Shown: positions 21,850-33,014 of the stretch, piece by piece
Layout of the letters: each line of letters begins with the position of its first letter
Position numbering within the stretch: the stretch's first letter is position 1
Assembly: GCA_019973155.2 (NCBI GenBank)
Contig: BPQB01000026.1
Location: 5,001 to 69,000, forward strand
Length of the DNA stretch: 64,000 bases
Direction of reading: 5' to 3'
Origin: Phanerochaete sordida
Taxonomy: Eukaryota > Basidiomycota > Agaricomycetes > Polyporales > Phanerochaetaceae
Translations under genes and position numbers: made by a program
The notes under the pieces: model-generated
Seen by the model: only the letters and a program-made list of their open reading frames with translations
What the model was told of the DNA's origin: nothing
Databases searched by the model: none

Positions 21850-22611
21850 ATGTTCGCCAGCTCGGTCGTTGCTGCCCTCGTCGCCCTCCCCTTCCTCGCC
21901 CAGTGTACGTTTCCCCCCGCCGTGCAGATCCCTCCATGACGTCGGAGCTGATGTTCTGCGCGTACAGCCGCGTCTGCCGCCGACTGCACGCGTTCCTACA
22001 CCATCCAGGATGGCGACATCTGTGACAACATCTCCGCCAACAACAACGTCTCCACGTACGCGACGCGATCCGTCGATCCCTCTGGCTCGTGTCACTCACC
22101 TGCCCCGCTCTAGCTACCAGCTCGCTGTGACGAACCCCACCATCGACGGCACCTGCAACAACCTCCAGCCCGGCCAGACGCTCTGCCTCGGCTACGAGGG
22201 CCAGGACTGCCAGACGACGTACGTCGTCAAGGGCGGCGACACCTGCGACCAGATCACCGGCGCGCACGGCATCAACGCGACCATGCTCTGGGCAAACAAC
22301 CAGCAGATCAACGCCGACTGCACCAACATCTACATTGGCGAGGTGCGTCTCCGCCGCGTCCAGGCACGCCGCGCGCCCTGTTCCTGAGCCGCGTTGCACA
22401 GGTCCTCTGCGTTGCCTCCGAGTTCGGCGCGCCCCCCGCGCCCTCGTCGCTGCCCATCACCGCCATCCCCGCGGGCGCGACCCCCGCCGTCCCCGTCGTG
22501 TCGACCTCGAGCGTCGTCGCGGCGACCACCTCGGTCGCGTCGGCGACGCCGACCCCCGCGGCCGCCGATGAGGACGACGACGACGACCTCCCCTTCTGCG
22601 ACGAGCTCTGA
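21850..22611 (+). CDS. secreted protein with two LysM domains
   Basis: LysM domains bind chitin or related N-acetylglucosamine polymers. Fungal secreted LysM proteins protect hyphae or mask chitin. Four exons are joined by three short introns (near 21905, 22058 and 22342). The signal peptide MFASSVVAALVALPFLAQ is followed by LysM 1 (SYTIQDGDICDNISANNNVS ... PGQTLCLG) and LysM 2 (TYVVKGGDTCDQITGAHGIN ... IYIGEVLCVA). Regular Cys residues flank each domain. Then come a Pro/Ala/Ser/Thr-rich tail and an acidic C-terminus (DEDDDDDLPFCDEL). There is no membrane anchor or GPI signal and no catalytic domain. The effector-like layout is clear; the biological target is inference. Confidence 0.88.
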
Positions 22612-23083
22612 GCGCGCCGTGCGCGTCGCGGCGTGACTGCGCGTGCGCGTGCCTGGGGAGAAGGGCCCGGGGCTTGGTGACAGATATGGTCATGGATGTT
22701 TTCGAAGTCGCTTTTCTTGCTGTGCGTCGGAGGGCATGCCCCCGCGTTGATTTGTCTTGCTTCCTCGCGACTTCGCCTGGGATACACCCTAGCCTTTCGT
22801 CATTCTGTTGCGGACGTCGCCTGCCGCACCCTTCCGCATGCTAGCACTAACAGTCAGACTACGCCGTTGTTTCCCCTCATACTTAATCTCATACTTGGTA
22901 TACCCTACACGTGGATCTCTCTGGGCACTCGTTATCGTGGCATGGTAATGCAATCACAATTGGAACATCGTAGCTGAGTCGACGACGTCCGCTCCTGCGT
23001 GCTCGTAGCGTGGTCTCTATTGGCCTCAGCACTGTCGTCAGTATTATACACGTTTCCATCTGTCTACGCCTGTACGAGGTACC
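22612..23083. other. intergenic, convergent 3' ends
   Basis: This lies between the convergent LysM and ULA1 genes. No coding or RNA feature was seen. Confidence 0.5.
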
Positions 23084-24970
23084 TCACTGTGGCGCGCCGA
23101 CGGTGCCAGTCCACGAGTCGACGAGGTCGACGACGCAGTAGCCGTTGACGGGCACGTACTGCTTCGTGAGCAGCTTGATCGCCTCCTGCGCGACCATGCC
23201 GCCGAGGAACGCCGCCGTGTTGGGGAGGTCTGCGGTCGGTGCGCGTGCGCTTTGCGGAGAGTCAGTGACGGAAGCAAAGCAAGTGAACACGGAGATACGC
23301 ACAGCTCGCCGACGGCGGCATCGAGCTCGTCCGGGAGCTCGACATCCGGGCCGACAAGATCCTGCACCCCTGCAGTCAGTGCCTCCGCGGTGACCTCGGT
23401 CCCGCGTGCAAGCAGCGCGCTGAGCGCGGTGAACGCGAGGTGCGTCGCCGTCTCCTTCGGGAAGATTTGCAGCGCGGATGCTGTACACGAGTCAGCTCGT
23501 GCGACGGGAGCGCAGACGGCGGCGTACCAAGTGCTTCTGCGTCGCGGTCGAACGCGCCGAACGGGCGGCCGCGCAGGAGCTTGATGTGGTGCGAGTTCTT
23601 CACGAAGGCGTCGACGACCGCCTCCTCGATCGGCAGGTCGGGGAATTTCTCCTTCAGAAGCTCTTTGAAGCGTGCCTGTGCAGGCGTCAGCTTTAATCTG
23701 CCACTAGAACGATGCAACTCACGTTCTCGACGCGTGCCTGCTCCTTGTACATCCGCTGCAGCCGCACATAGCTCTCCGTGTCGGTCTTCATGTCCGGCAG
23801 CGTTGCGGTGAGCGGGAGGCACCCGGGGCCTGCGGGATCGTGCACGAACGCGCGCAGCGTCTGCAGCAGGGCGTGGAATGCGGCGTTCGGCGACGAACGC
23901 GGGTCGACGGGCGGCGCGTCGAGCAGCGCCTGGATGTCGCTGGAGACCGCCTTCTCGGTCCACATCCGCACCGCCTGCGCCTCGGCCTCTTCGAAGTTCT
24001 CCTCGTCGAGCTTGCGCTGGCGCGCGCGCACGTCGGCTTTGAACGCCTTCTGTTCTGCGTACGCCTTTGGCAGGGCGCCGCCGTGCTCTGCGCGCCATTT
24101 GTCGGCTTCTTTGATGAGGATCAGTGCGAATGGGATGTGTGCGTGCTCGGTCGGGTCGAGCTTGTCGTAGTCTGTAGAGTCGGCCCACGCCTGCAGCGCC
24201 GGGAAGGGTTTTGTCAACCGCAGCGAGGGCGCGGTTTCGCTGTGCGATTCGATGACTGTGGGGAGGCAGGTGTCAAGTAGGGCGGTATGTCTGGACACGC
24301 AGACGTACTGCAGTGTTCGTGGAACTGGATGTAGAAGTCGGCAAGGAAGCCCGCGGATCGGACGACCATGAGCGGTGGGTAGGTCGGGTCCTGCCAGAGC
24401 AGCGTCGAGAGTTGTTCCAGGGTCTTCGCAGGGAGGTTGTGCGCAATGACAAGTGTGAATGAAGTGACGTACTTCCTGCCCTCGTCCGTCTGAAGCAGCG
24501 CCTCGAGGTCGCGCGTGTCTGCAACGCCGTCTACGCTTTCGTTGAGTTCTCGGAGGAGTGGGACGGCTTCCTCGGCGCGCGGCTTGCCAATGCTGGCATT
24601 GGCGTTGAGGAAGAAGTTGTTGCCCGCGTCGGCAGGTGTTGTAGGGGCCGCGTCGAGGATGGTAAAGTGACCAATGCCCGGCAAGACCAGGTTCTTGAGG
24701 ACCGACGTCGAGGTCGCTGAGCCAGCGGTGACGAGGATGCGAGACGACTCGAGCGCGGCCTGGCCCGAGGCCGCCCACAGTCTACGTCCAGTGAGCACAC
24801 AACAAAGGCTAGCCGCGGGGAGACGCACCTGAGCTGGCGGTCGTACCGGCGGGTCTTGCTGTCGGGCCTGGACACGGCGTTCAGCGCGGCATCGGGCACA
24901 TCGCGGGCATCGACGCTCACTGTATCGACATCGTCGCCTCGTCGAGCGTCTGGGACTCGTTCTGCAGCAT
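23084..24970 (-). CDS. ULA1: NEDD8-activating enzyme E1 regulatory subunit (APP-BP1/ULA1)
   Basis: This is the catalytic-cysteine-less half of the heterodimeric E1 that activates NEDD8/Rub1 with UBA3, needed for cullin neddylation. It opens with the family hallmark KTRRYDRQLRLWAASGQAAL, then LVTAGSATSTSVLKNLVLPG and FTILDA (adenylation-like Rossmann core). The middle region reads PLMVVRSAGFLADFYIQFHE and KPFPALQAWADSTDYDKLD. The C-terminal block PNTAAFLGGMVAQEAIKLLT ends near Y-V-P-V-N-G-Y. The start was chosen from splicing: an ATG exon (24970) joins at GTGAGC...TCCAG, across a 51-bp intron, directly to PDSKTRRYDRQ. The next ATG at 24931 is also possible. There are about seven exons and some 540 aa, the usual size. 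It is head-to-head with PSF1. Confidence 0.9.
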
Positions 24971-25130
24971 GTCGGCGTCGGGAGGCACGGTGAGCAGGAC
25001 GGCGGGGGTGGCGGGGGCGGGCAAGCTGGATATTACGCAGCTCGATCAGTCACCGCGCGCTTCACCCGCGTGCCGTCACACGAGTGACCACGCGTGCGCG
25101 CGTGACACCCTCTCTCTGTCCCCGGCCACG

Positions 25131-25790
25131 ATGTCCAGCAGCGCGCGGCAGTTCGGCGAGCTCGCGACCCAGCTCGTCACCGAGTCGCGGCGCTCGAGCG
25201 CGACGGACACGCTGCTCAAGTACAACGACGTGCTCGTGCGCCAGATCGTGCGCGAGCAGCGGCAGCTCGAGGCCCTCATCCAGGCCGCGATGGCGCGCCT
25301 CGCGGAGGGCAGCGCCGACGGCGAGCTCAACGTCACGCCCGACGTGCTCCTCTACCAGACCGCGATCCTGCGCAACAAGCGCTGCCTGCTCGCGTACCAC
25401 GCGCACCGCGTCGAGCGCCTCAAGGACATGTACTGGGCCGTCGGCGGCGCGCTCCCGCTGCTGCTCGCCGCGCCCGCCGCAGGGAGCACCGCGGCGTCTG
25501 CGGGCGACGTGCGCGCGAAGCTCTCGCCGCACGAGGTCGACTTCCTGCGCGCATACAACGACTCGCTGCGCGACTTCCGGGCCGACGTCCTCGCAGGCGA
25601 AGAGCTCGACCTGTTCGCGCCGATCTCACGTCCGCCGCGCGACCTGCACGTCCTCGTGCGCGTCGTGCGCGACTGTGGCGTGATCCAGACCGAGGTCGGC
25701 GCCATTGACTTCAGACGAGGCCAACGGTTCCTCGTGCGTCGCTCGGATGTCGAGCATCTCATCGTGCAGGGGTATCTAGAGGAGGTCTAG
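25131..25790 (+). CDS. PSF1: GINS complex subunit Psf1
   Basis: Psf1 is one of four GINS subunits that, with Cdc45 and MCM2-7, form the replicative CMG helicase. It is a single-exon gene of 219 aa, as expected. The N-terminal helical A domain starts FGELATQLVTESRRS and includes YNDVLVRQIVREQRQLEALI, LLYQTAILRNKRCLLAYHAH and RVERLKDMYW. The short C-terminal B domain contains PPRDLHVLVRVVRDCGVIQT and a LVRRSDVEHLIVQGYLEEV end. An open frame continues upstream to 24969, but ATG 25131 matches the normal N-terminus and leaves about 160 bp to the ULA1 start. Confidence 0.93.
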   Translation: MSSSARQFGELATQLVTESRRSSATDTLLKYNDVLVRQIVREQRQLEALIQAAMARLAEGSADGELNVTPDVLLYQTAILRNKRCLLAYHAHRVERLKDMYWAVGGALPLLLAAPAAGSTAASAGDVRAKLSPHEVDFLRAYNDSLRDFRADVLAGEELDLFAPISRPPRDLHVLVRVVRDCGVIQTEVGAIDFRRGQRFLVRRSDVEHLIVQGYLEEV

Positions 25791-27226
25791 GTTTTGGGCA
25801 AGACACTCGGTGCGTTCTACTCCGTGGCCGCGCCTGCCAGTCCTCATACTGTTTCGTAGCCTGCACTGGCAAGAGTGAACCACCCAAATGTGAATCGACG
25901 CCACATATCCGCTCGAGACCCGGACAGCGATACCTCAACTACACTTGTCGCCAACACAGCGACGGAACATACGAGGGATGAATGGGCCGTGGACACACCT
26001 CTGTCTCTCGGTGTGCTGTCGTGCCTGCGAAGATACCGTTGGACGAGGCGCGCTTGTCCAGCAGCGATATCCACGCCGACGCGACATTGCGAGTTCAAAC
26101 CAGCCGACCCCTCTTCCCCTTCCACACAACGATCTGGACGTCCGCCGCTCTCTGCCTCTCCCTTCCTCCTCAAACTCACCCACGCCAAATATTCATCCGC
26201 AAACTCGACACGCGACCGGGATGAGCAGGGTCCAGAAGGCGGGGAAGCGGATGCTGTAGCGCGGTCCGCTGACCACTAAAATTATCCCCGAATCTCCACG
26301 GGCGTAGCGTGTAATTATGGTAGACGTAGACATATACACATCACCCATAACGGATGCGACGACGAGTTCAGCGGATAGATACTTGGAGGACGGCATCGGC
26401 AACTCAGATCACACAAACCTCTCAGGACTTAATGTAAGGCCATCCACGCGCACGGCGAAGGCCGACAGTGACCACGTCCACCGTCCCCGAGCCTCCGCGC
26501 GGGGCGCCCTGCTCGTGCACGTCATGCACGACCGACGCGCCGCCCCGACCGCGTCGGCGCCTCGTGCGCCACGCGTCCGTCGCGCACCCGGCCGCATGGG
26601 AATACGTCGAGGAGGCCCGAATGTGGCGCAGGCGCTGCGGCGTGTCGCGCCCGGCCAGCCCGGACATGCCGCTGTTCGCTGTTCTGTCGTCTGGCAGACT
26701 GCGCGTCGACGCCACGCGGACGGGGGATCGCCACGGCACGGGGAGGCAGCGTTGGGGAAGGTAGAGAGCCTGAGGGCGACCGTGGAAGGACCGCCTGGCA
26801 TGTAGAGCAGGGATATCGAACCGACAACCAGAGTTCTGTGTAGCGCAGCCGAGCAACGGTGAAATCGAAGATGTGCGGCTCAGATGCAAAAAAAAATATG
26901 AGCCCCATTTTCTGGTCGATGTAAGGCTTAAGACCGACCAAGTCTTCGCGGGACACGACTGCTTCAAGTTCGACGGACGCAGCGCCCATAATCATCCGTC
27001 GCGCACGCTGAGAACTTGTTCGGACGACGTGCAGATGATTATTCAAACACACAACGGGGAAAATAGCATTCGAGAGCAAGTAATACTAGGGTACGGTATT
27101 AACGACTGTTGGTATCAGGGGCACACAATCGGGGTCGAATGGGAAAACGCGGGGCTGCACGGGGACCGTCAGCGCACGTCCGCTGGCAGGCACACGGCAA
27201 GACGCACCCAGGCAACGCGGCGCAGC
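25791..27226. other. intergenic
   Basis: Short overlapping ORFs occur on both strands, none with a domain or splice support. An A9 run lies near 26887. Confidence 0.45.
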
Positions 27227-27984
27227 TTAGAGCTGGATGCCGAAGACGGAGATGAGGACGTTGATCTGGAGCTTGGCGATGACGGAGAGGACGTCGCCGA
27301 CGAGCGCGAGGACGGCGGGGATGAGGCCGCCGAGGAGGCCACCGACGAGCGCGAGCACGGCGTGCAGGAGCGAGCCGACGAGCTCGCTGCGGGCAGTGTC
27401 AGCGCGCGATCAGCAGTGTGCGGGGGCGGTGCTTACCCGACGGCCTGGAGCAGGGGCGTGACGGCGGCGGCGACGTCGCCGCCGACCTGGCCGACGACGG
27501 CGAGGACGGCGCCGAGCGCGGTGAAGACGAGCGTGAGGAGGTCGCCGAGGAGCTTCGCGAGGTCGGTGACGGTGACGGCTGCGGCGCCGTCGACGCCGGC
27601 GAGGATGTCCGAGGTGGCGGCGCCGACGAGCGCGTTGACCTGGGTGACGGCGTCGCCGAGGATGCCCTTGATGTCGTTCACGACGGGCGTGATCGCGTCG
27701 ACGGTGCAGTTCTGGGTGTTGATGAACTCTGCGCGGGGTCAGCGGAGGGCGCGCGTGTGGCAAAAAGAAGGGGGCGCACGGAGCTTCTGCACGACGGGGG
27801 TGAGCGTCACGGTCGTGGTCTGGATGATCTGGGCGACGCCGACGACCTGGGTGTCGCGGGTGTGCTTGAGGCCGGCGGCGACGGCGACGCCGGCGCCGTG
27901 GCTCTGGGGCGCGGGGGCGGCGACGGCGGAGAGGGCGCCGAAGGCGAGGGTGGCGACGGTGGCGAGGGACTTGAAGGAGAGCAT
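27227..27984 (-). CDS. secreted hydrophobic protein, SC15-like
   Basis: Three exons (27984-27780, 27728-27437, 27386-27227) join in phase to give 218 aa. A signal peptide (MLSFKSLATVATLAFGALSA) and a short polar segment precede a long run of alternating Ala/Val/Leu/Gly hydrophobic helices with few charges (DLLTLVFTALGAVLAVVGQV, LLHAVLALVGGLLGGLIPA). It ends ISVFGIQL. It has only one Cys outside the signal peptide, so it is not a hydrophobin. The polar-then-hydrophobic layout recalls Schizophyllum SC15, an abundant secreted wall/matrix protein of aerial hyphae. That assignment is from memory of the layout and is tentative. Confidence 0.7.
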
Positions 27985-28090
27985 TTTGTAAGGAGTGTGG
28001 GGGCTGTGTGCTTGTGCGGGTATGGGCGGGGCGCGGGGGGCAGGAGAACGCGGAGGGCGGACGATGGCGTTGGGGACGGCGCGCGCGGGC

Positions 28091-28098
28091 TTATATGG
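28091..28098 (-). promoter_or_regulatory. TATA box of the SC15-like gene
   Basis: CCATATAA on the minus strand lies about 107 bp upstream of the ATG at 27984, which is normal spacing for a fungal core promoter. Confidence 0.55.
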
Positions 28099-29088
28099 CG
28101 CGCGGGCGGGCGAAGACGTCATGCGTGCCCCCGACGTCGCAGGCGCATGACGCGCGGGCTAGCGTCGTCGAAGCGTCCGCGGAAGGCCTCCCTCGCGACG
28201 CATCTGTTGCTGTGTCCCGGCTGCGCGATGCTCCACTCGCCCGCCGCGGTTCGCCCTGCCTGCGCGCGTCGCGCTACGCGTCCGCCCCGCCGCCCGCACG
28301 CGAACAGCGCTGGCAGCTGCGAGCGAACGGCGGGCACGCTGCGCGTCGTACACGTCTTTGCACTTCGCCCGCTGCGCCAAATCTTCGCGAAGGGGGCCCG
28401 CGGCGGGCGAGGAGGCTCGCGCGATCTGCGGTTCTTCGCACTAGGTGGGTGGAGCGGGGCTGATGCGCGCGAGCAGAAGTGAAACTCCGTCGGGTCGCCA
28501 CGCCGCCGCGATTGGCTGCACGTTTAGACCTAGCGTGCGCACGGAACGGAGGTCACTGTATTAAGCGGCGACGTCAGCGTATTTCGGGGCACGCACCGAG
28601 CACGCACCGAGCACGCTCATCGTCGACGCCCGACGTTGCTCGCGTCGAGCTGCAGCGCGTATGACGTGCAGCGCGAGAGCAAGCTCGGCGAGTGTCAGCT
28701 CACACTTCTGCGGTGATGCATGGTGAACGCAGCGAGCGGGATGGCGAGGAGGCTGCCTCGGAGGGCAGAGATGTTTTGCAGGCATGAAGGGAAGGCCTCC
28801 GGTTGTGAGGGCGCCTCTGATCCGCGTGCTCGAATAATGCCTGTTCCCAAACAGGAAATCCCATGTTCAAGTCGTTGGTTTCCCCGGCTTTCCAGCTCGC
28901 AGAGGGACCCGCGAGCCATCCTGTGTAATCCTCGAGTTTTTCGACGCAGCGGTGCACGCAAGAAAGTCAGAAAGCTTGTTAGAGTTAGCCTGCGCTGCCA
29001 GCGAGCGAACGCGCCAAACAAGACCACACAAATTGCGCAGATCTGAGACGGAATCTTCGCACCGACCGCGAGCCTGCTCACGCCTCCG
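28099..29088. other. intergenic
   Basis: No gene was supported. A tandem GCACGCACCGA-type duplication lies near 28588-28614. Nothing else was resolved. Confidence 0.45.
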
Positions 29089-30616
29089 ATGTCCAACTTT
29101 CTCCCTTCCGTCCAGTCCCTCGCCAAAGTACGCCCACGCCCAAATCCGTCGGCCCCTCCGTTGCTAACACGACCGCCCAGGGCGCCGCCGCGACAGCCGC
29201 CGGGCTCTCCACCGTCGGTACGCCTCCGCACGCACACACACGCTCCCCGCACACGCTCACCCGCACCCAGGCTTCGGCCTGCTCTACTACGGGCAGAACT
29301 ACCTCATCTACCCGTCCGCGTTCCCGCCGGGCTCGCGCACAGGCAAGTCCCACCCCGCGCGCCCGCGCTGCCCCGCTGACGTGCGCGCGCGACAGACGTG
29401 CCGACGCCCGACCAGTTCGGGTTGGCGTACGACGCGCTCGAGCTCGCCGCCGAGGACGGCACGCGCCTCCGCTGCTACCTCCTCGTGCAGACGCGCGAGC
29501 TCCCGCAGGCCGGCGCCGTCCGCGTGTCCGGCGGCGAGGGCCTCAGCGATGACGAGGCGAGTGCGCGTCGCGCTGTGCGGCCCACCCGGTGCTGATTGTG
29601 TGCCAGTTCGCGGCGAGCCGCCCGACGGTGGTCATGTTCCACGGGAACGGGGGCAACCTCGGGCACCGCGTCCCCCTCGCGCGCGTGTTCTACCTCAAGA
29701 TGCGCTGCAACGTCCTCATGATGTGCTACCGAGGGCAAGTGTCTTTTGACTCGATGTGATAGCTTCTCAAGTTTCGATACAGGTATGGCCTCAGCGAGGG
29801 CAGCCCCTCGGAACGAGGTGGGTCGTCCGCCTCGTGCGCACACTTATACGGAGCTAAGTGAGCCCGCAGGCATCAAGATGGACGCGCAGGCGGGCCTCGA
29901 CTACATCCTGTCCCATCCCGCGCTCTCCAAGACGCCAATCGTGAGCAGAACCCTGCGCTCCCTGCCCTGGCTGACCCCGACGTCCAGATCCTTTACGGCC
30001 AATCCATCGGCGGCGCCGTCTCGATCGACCTCGCGAGCCGGAACCCCCTCGCAGTACGCCCTCCCTCCCTCCCACGCCTCCCCCTCTCACCCCCCACAGA
30101 TCCGCGCGCTCATCCTCGAGAACACCTTCCTCTCTTTACCCCGCCTGGTCCCCTCCGCCCTGCCGGTACTCGGCCCCTTCGCCTTCCTCTGCCACCAGAA
30201 GTGGGACAGCGCCGCGAAGGTGCCGCTCCTCCCGCGGCGCGTGCCCGCGCTGCTGCTCAGCGGCGCACAGGACGAGGTCGTGCCCGCCGCGCACATGCGC
30301 GGGCTCTGGGAGCTGCTGCGCCGGCGCGAGGGCGCGCCGGACGCGCGCGAGCCGCCGCCCGCGGGCCTCGTCGTGCCCGCCGGCGTGCCCGCGCCGCCTG
30401 CGCCCGCGGGGAGCCTGAGCCGGTTCGTCGAGTTTGAGGAGGGGACGCACAGTGCGTTTTTTTTTGTGTTTGTGTGTGGGGGTGCGGCGGCTGATGATGC
30501 GGTGTGCAGACGATACGTGCGTGCAGCCTGGGTACTGGGCGGCCGTCGCCGAGTTTGTGCAGGCGCTCGAGGCGGAGGACGCGCGCGCTGCCGTCGAGGG
30601 CGAGTCGCGCCTGTAG
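29089..30616 (+). CDS. alpha/beta hydrolase, Bem46/ABHD13 type
   Basis: This is a membrane-associated serine hydrolase family linked to polarity in yeast and filamentous fungi, with an unknown natural substrate. It has about nine exons. An N-terminal hydrophobic anchor (GLSTVGFGLLYYGQNYLIYP) is followed by VVMFHGNGGNLGHRVPLARV (oxyanion region) and CRGYGLSEGSPSE. The nucleophile elbow is LYGQSIGGAVSIDLA (Ser), the acid GAQDEVVP (Asp) and the catalytic His FEEGTHNDT. The last exon (DTCVQPGYWAAVAEFVQAL) ends at TAG 30614-30616. Two introns (29343-29395 and 29735-29782) must start with GC rather than GT, both as GCAAGT, to keep the frame. A long Arg/Pro/Ala insert sits between the acid and the His (about residues 280-320). 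Confidence 0.88.
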
Positions 30617-30824
30617 GCACGCGTACGCAGGCTCGCTTCCGCTCCGTCTGGAGGAGGGACAACGCCGTGTCATACCCGCCCTCGGGCTTATAGACTTGCA
30701 TGATATTCTCGCTCCGTCTTCGCTGTACAGTACTACGATCACCCCTGGAACCTCTCGCAGCTTACAATACACGGTCCCCCGCCACAACTTAGCTCTCCAC
30801 CACTCGCGACGCAGCCCACCGCCC

Positions 30825-32885
30825 CTACCCGCCCGTCGCCATCCAGCTCGGCCGCGCCATCCTCCGCGGCGGCGGCGCCTGGGCCAGCCCCTCGCCGTCC
30901 GCGCCCTCGCGCACGCGCGCGGCCTGCGCCGCGAGGTACATGCGCTCGCTGAGCGCGCGGAACGCGTCCTCGACGGCGCGCGCGCGGAGGAGCGCGCGCA
31001 CGTGCGGCGGGTGGGGGTCGTCCGCGGGGCCGTGCGCGGCGTAGGGGTAGCGGCCGGCGCGGACGGCGGCGAGGAGCGCGACGGCGCCGGCGTCGGCGGC
31101 GCCCTGCGCGAGCGGCGTGCGCCAGCGCGCGAGCGCGGTCAGCACGAGGATCGTGCGGTCCGCGAGGTGCGGCGGGAGCGAGGCTGCGGGCGCGCGCGAG
31201 CGGTAGGCTGCGCCGGCGTAGGTCGCTTGCAGCGCCTGGAGCGTGGGTGTCTCGGCGGCCGTGCTGGTGGGGGTGTCAGTGCGTGCGGGTGGAAGAGGGG
31301 CGAGGGGGCGTACGGGAAGGGGCTGAGCCACGGGAGCATGGCGCCGAAGAGCGCGGCGGCGAGCGCGCGGTCCGCGCCGGCGAGGACGGCCTCCTCGAAC
31401 GCGGCCGCGGCGCCGTCGCAGAGCGCGACGAGGCGCAGGCAGACGATGCCGAGCTCGCGCGCGTCGTCCTCCGTGAGCAGGTCGCACCTGGCCACGCGTC
31501 AGCGCAGGCGTGGGCACCTCGGGCGCTGGCGACGCACCGGTAGAGGTCGACGAGCACGCGCGCGGCGGCCCGCGTGTGCGCGCCCCAGCGCTCGGTGTGC
31601 GTCTTCGTGAGCGCGCCGACGAGCGTCCGCACGACGTGCGCGCGCGTCGTGCGCCACTCTGCGGCGAGCAGCGCGTCCGCGTGCGCGCGCAGCGCGTCGT
31701 CGACCGCGCTGACGGGCGCCGCACAGAGCCACGCAAAGTCGTCCACGCGGATCTCGTCCGTCGTTCCGCGGTTGGTGCCGCCGACGAGGACCCACAGGAT
31801 GGGCGTGAGCGGCGACAGGCGCGGCGCGCCGTCGCTTGTGCCTTCGCTTGTGCCGTCGGCGGAGGGCGCGGGCGCGAAGGCGCGCCAGGCGGGGAGGGCG
31901 GAGGGCAGGACGGTGGTCTTGAGCGTGCCTGCGAGGTCCAGCGCGTTCGAGGTGGTGAGGTGGACGAGGAAGAGCCAGAAGGGCAGCGGGCTCGGCGCGC
32001 GCGCGCCGTCGGTGTCCTGGCAGCTCGGGCCCGGGAAGCGTGCGACGATCGGCATCATCTGCATGAGCAGCTCTTTGACGACCATGCGCACGTCCTCGAG
32101 GAGCAGGGCGGCGCGCGGGGAGGGACGCAGGCGGAGCGCGTCCCCCTGGTAGAGGCTCGCGATGCGGCAGAAGAGGTACGCGCGCGCCTCTGCGTTGCGC
32201 CCGCAGCCCAGCAGGCCGGCGGGCTGCTCGTGGAGGCACTTTGCGACGACAAAGTCGAGGTCCTGCCCGGCCTCTGCGGCTTCCTGTATCGTCTCGTGCA
32301 GGTGGACCAGGGCGGCGTCCGATGGTGTGTAGCCGGGAACGGGGTCTGTCCACTCCTCGATGCTTGGCGGTTGATGCATGTCGCTCCACTGATGCTGATC
32401 GTTGCGTTCGTCGCGTAGACAGGCAGTGTCGACCAAGGCCCGCACGGCGTTGCCTCCTGCTGGTCCTCCTGCACTCTTTTTGGTATGCGCTTCACATTCG
32501 TACGTGCCGAGTATGCTTGTCTTCTTGCCTAGACTGTGCAAACCGTTAACCCATAATAAGATCACATTAATCCCATCAAGACTCACTACCGTACATAGAT
32601 CCTTCGCAACAAGTCCCGTATGAAGACATGCGCGTCGACCTCCGGCGAAAGCAGAGCCTCCACCAGCGCCGCCGTCGAGCCCGTGTTCCATATCCCCAGA
32701 ATGCTCCCCCAAGCGTGCGCTCTCGCGGCCGCGTCATGCTGGTCCTGTCTGGATGTCGCGAACGTCAGCCCGTGCATTACGCGCAGTGCAGGACACACGC
32801 ACCCGCTCACGATCTCGATGCAAGCCCGCAAGCCATCAAGCGAGAGTGTGCGCTGCGAGCCGGTGTCCATGGCGTGGTCCTCCAA
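30825..32885 (-). CDS. hypothetical protein, unrecognised
   Basis: Coding-like sequence extends from ATG 32885 (TLSLDGLRACIEIVSGCVCP, ALVEALLSPEVDAHVFIRDL) to the stop 30825-30827 (RMARPSWMATGG). A large central exon, about 32370-31520, contains YTPSDAALVHLHETIQEAAE, ARAYLFCRIASLYQGDALRL and LPFWLFLVHLTTSNALDLAG. A following exon holds LTEDDARELGIVCLRLVALC. The pattern of amphipathic helices suggests an alpha-helical repeat scaffold. There is no signal peptide, catalytic motif or recognised family. The first junction (near 32600, GTAGTGAGT-like donor) is unresolved, so these could be two genes. The 3' end converges on the Bem46-like gene, and the site-2 protease lies just upstream on the same strand. 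Confidence 0.55.
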
Positions 32886-33014
32886 TGCGCGATGCGGTCC
32901 ACCGTATCCGCCTTATATGCAGCGGCGCGCTGCGATCACGGGCAGCAGTCACGCGCTAGGCGCCAGGGCGCTGCACGCCGCAACGGGCAGAGGCCGCAGC
33001 AGAAGCGTGATCGC

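Noticed and set aside
20961..21989. 342-aa minus-strand ORF
   Set aside because: It lies opposite the last OPT exons and has no domain or splice logic.
27418..28482. 354-aa Gly/Asp/Glu/Arg-rich plus ORF
   Set aside because: It is the exact antisense of the SC15-like exons. Its low-complexity acidic/Gly composition mirrors Ala/Val codons on the other strand.
28846..28945. tRNA-like stretch containing a TTCAAGTC box
   Set aside because: No 5-bp T stem, acceptor stem or D arm can be formed around it.
30504..31610. 368-aa plus ORF
   Set aside because: It overlaps the last exon of the hydrolase in another frame and is antisense to the helical hypothetical gene. The sequence is Arg/Ala-rich shadow.
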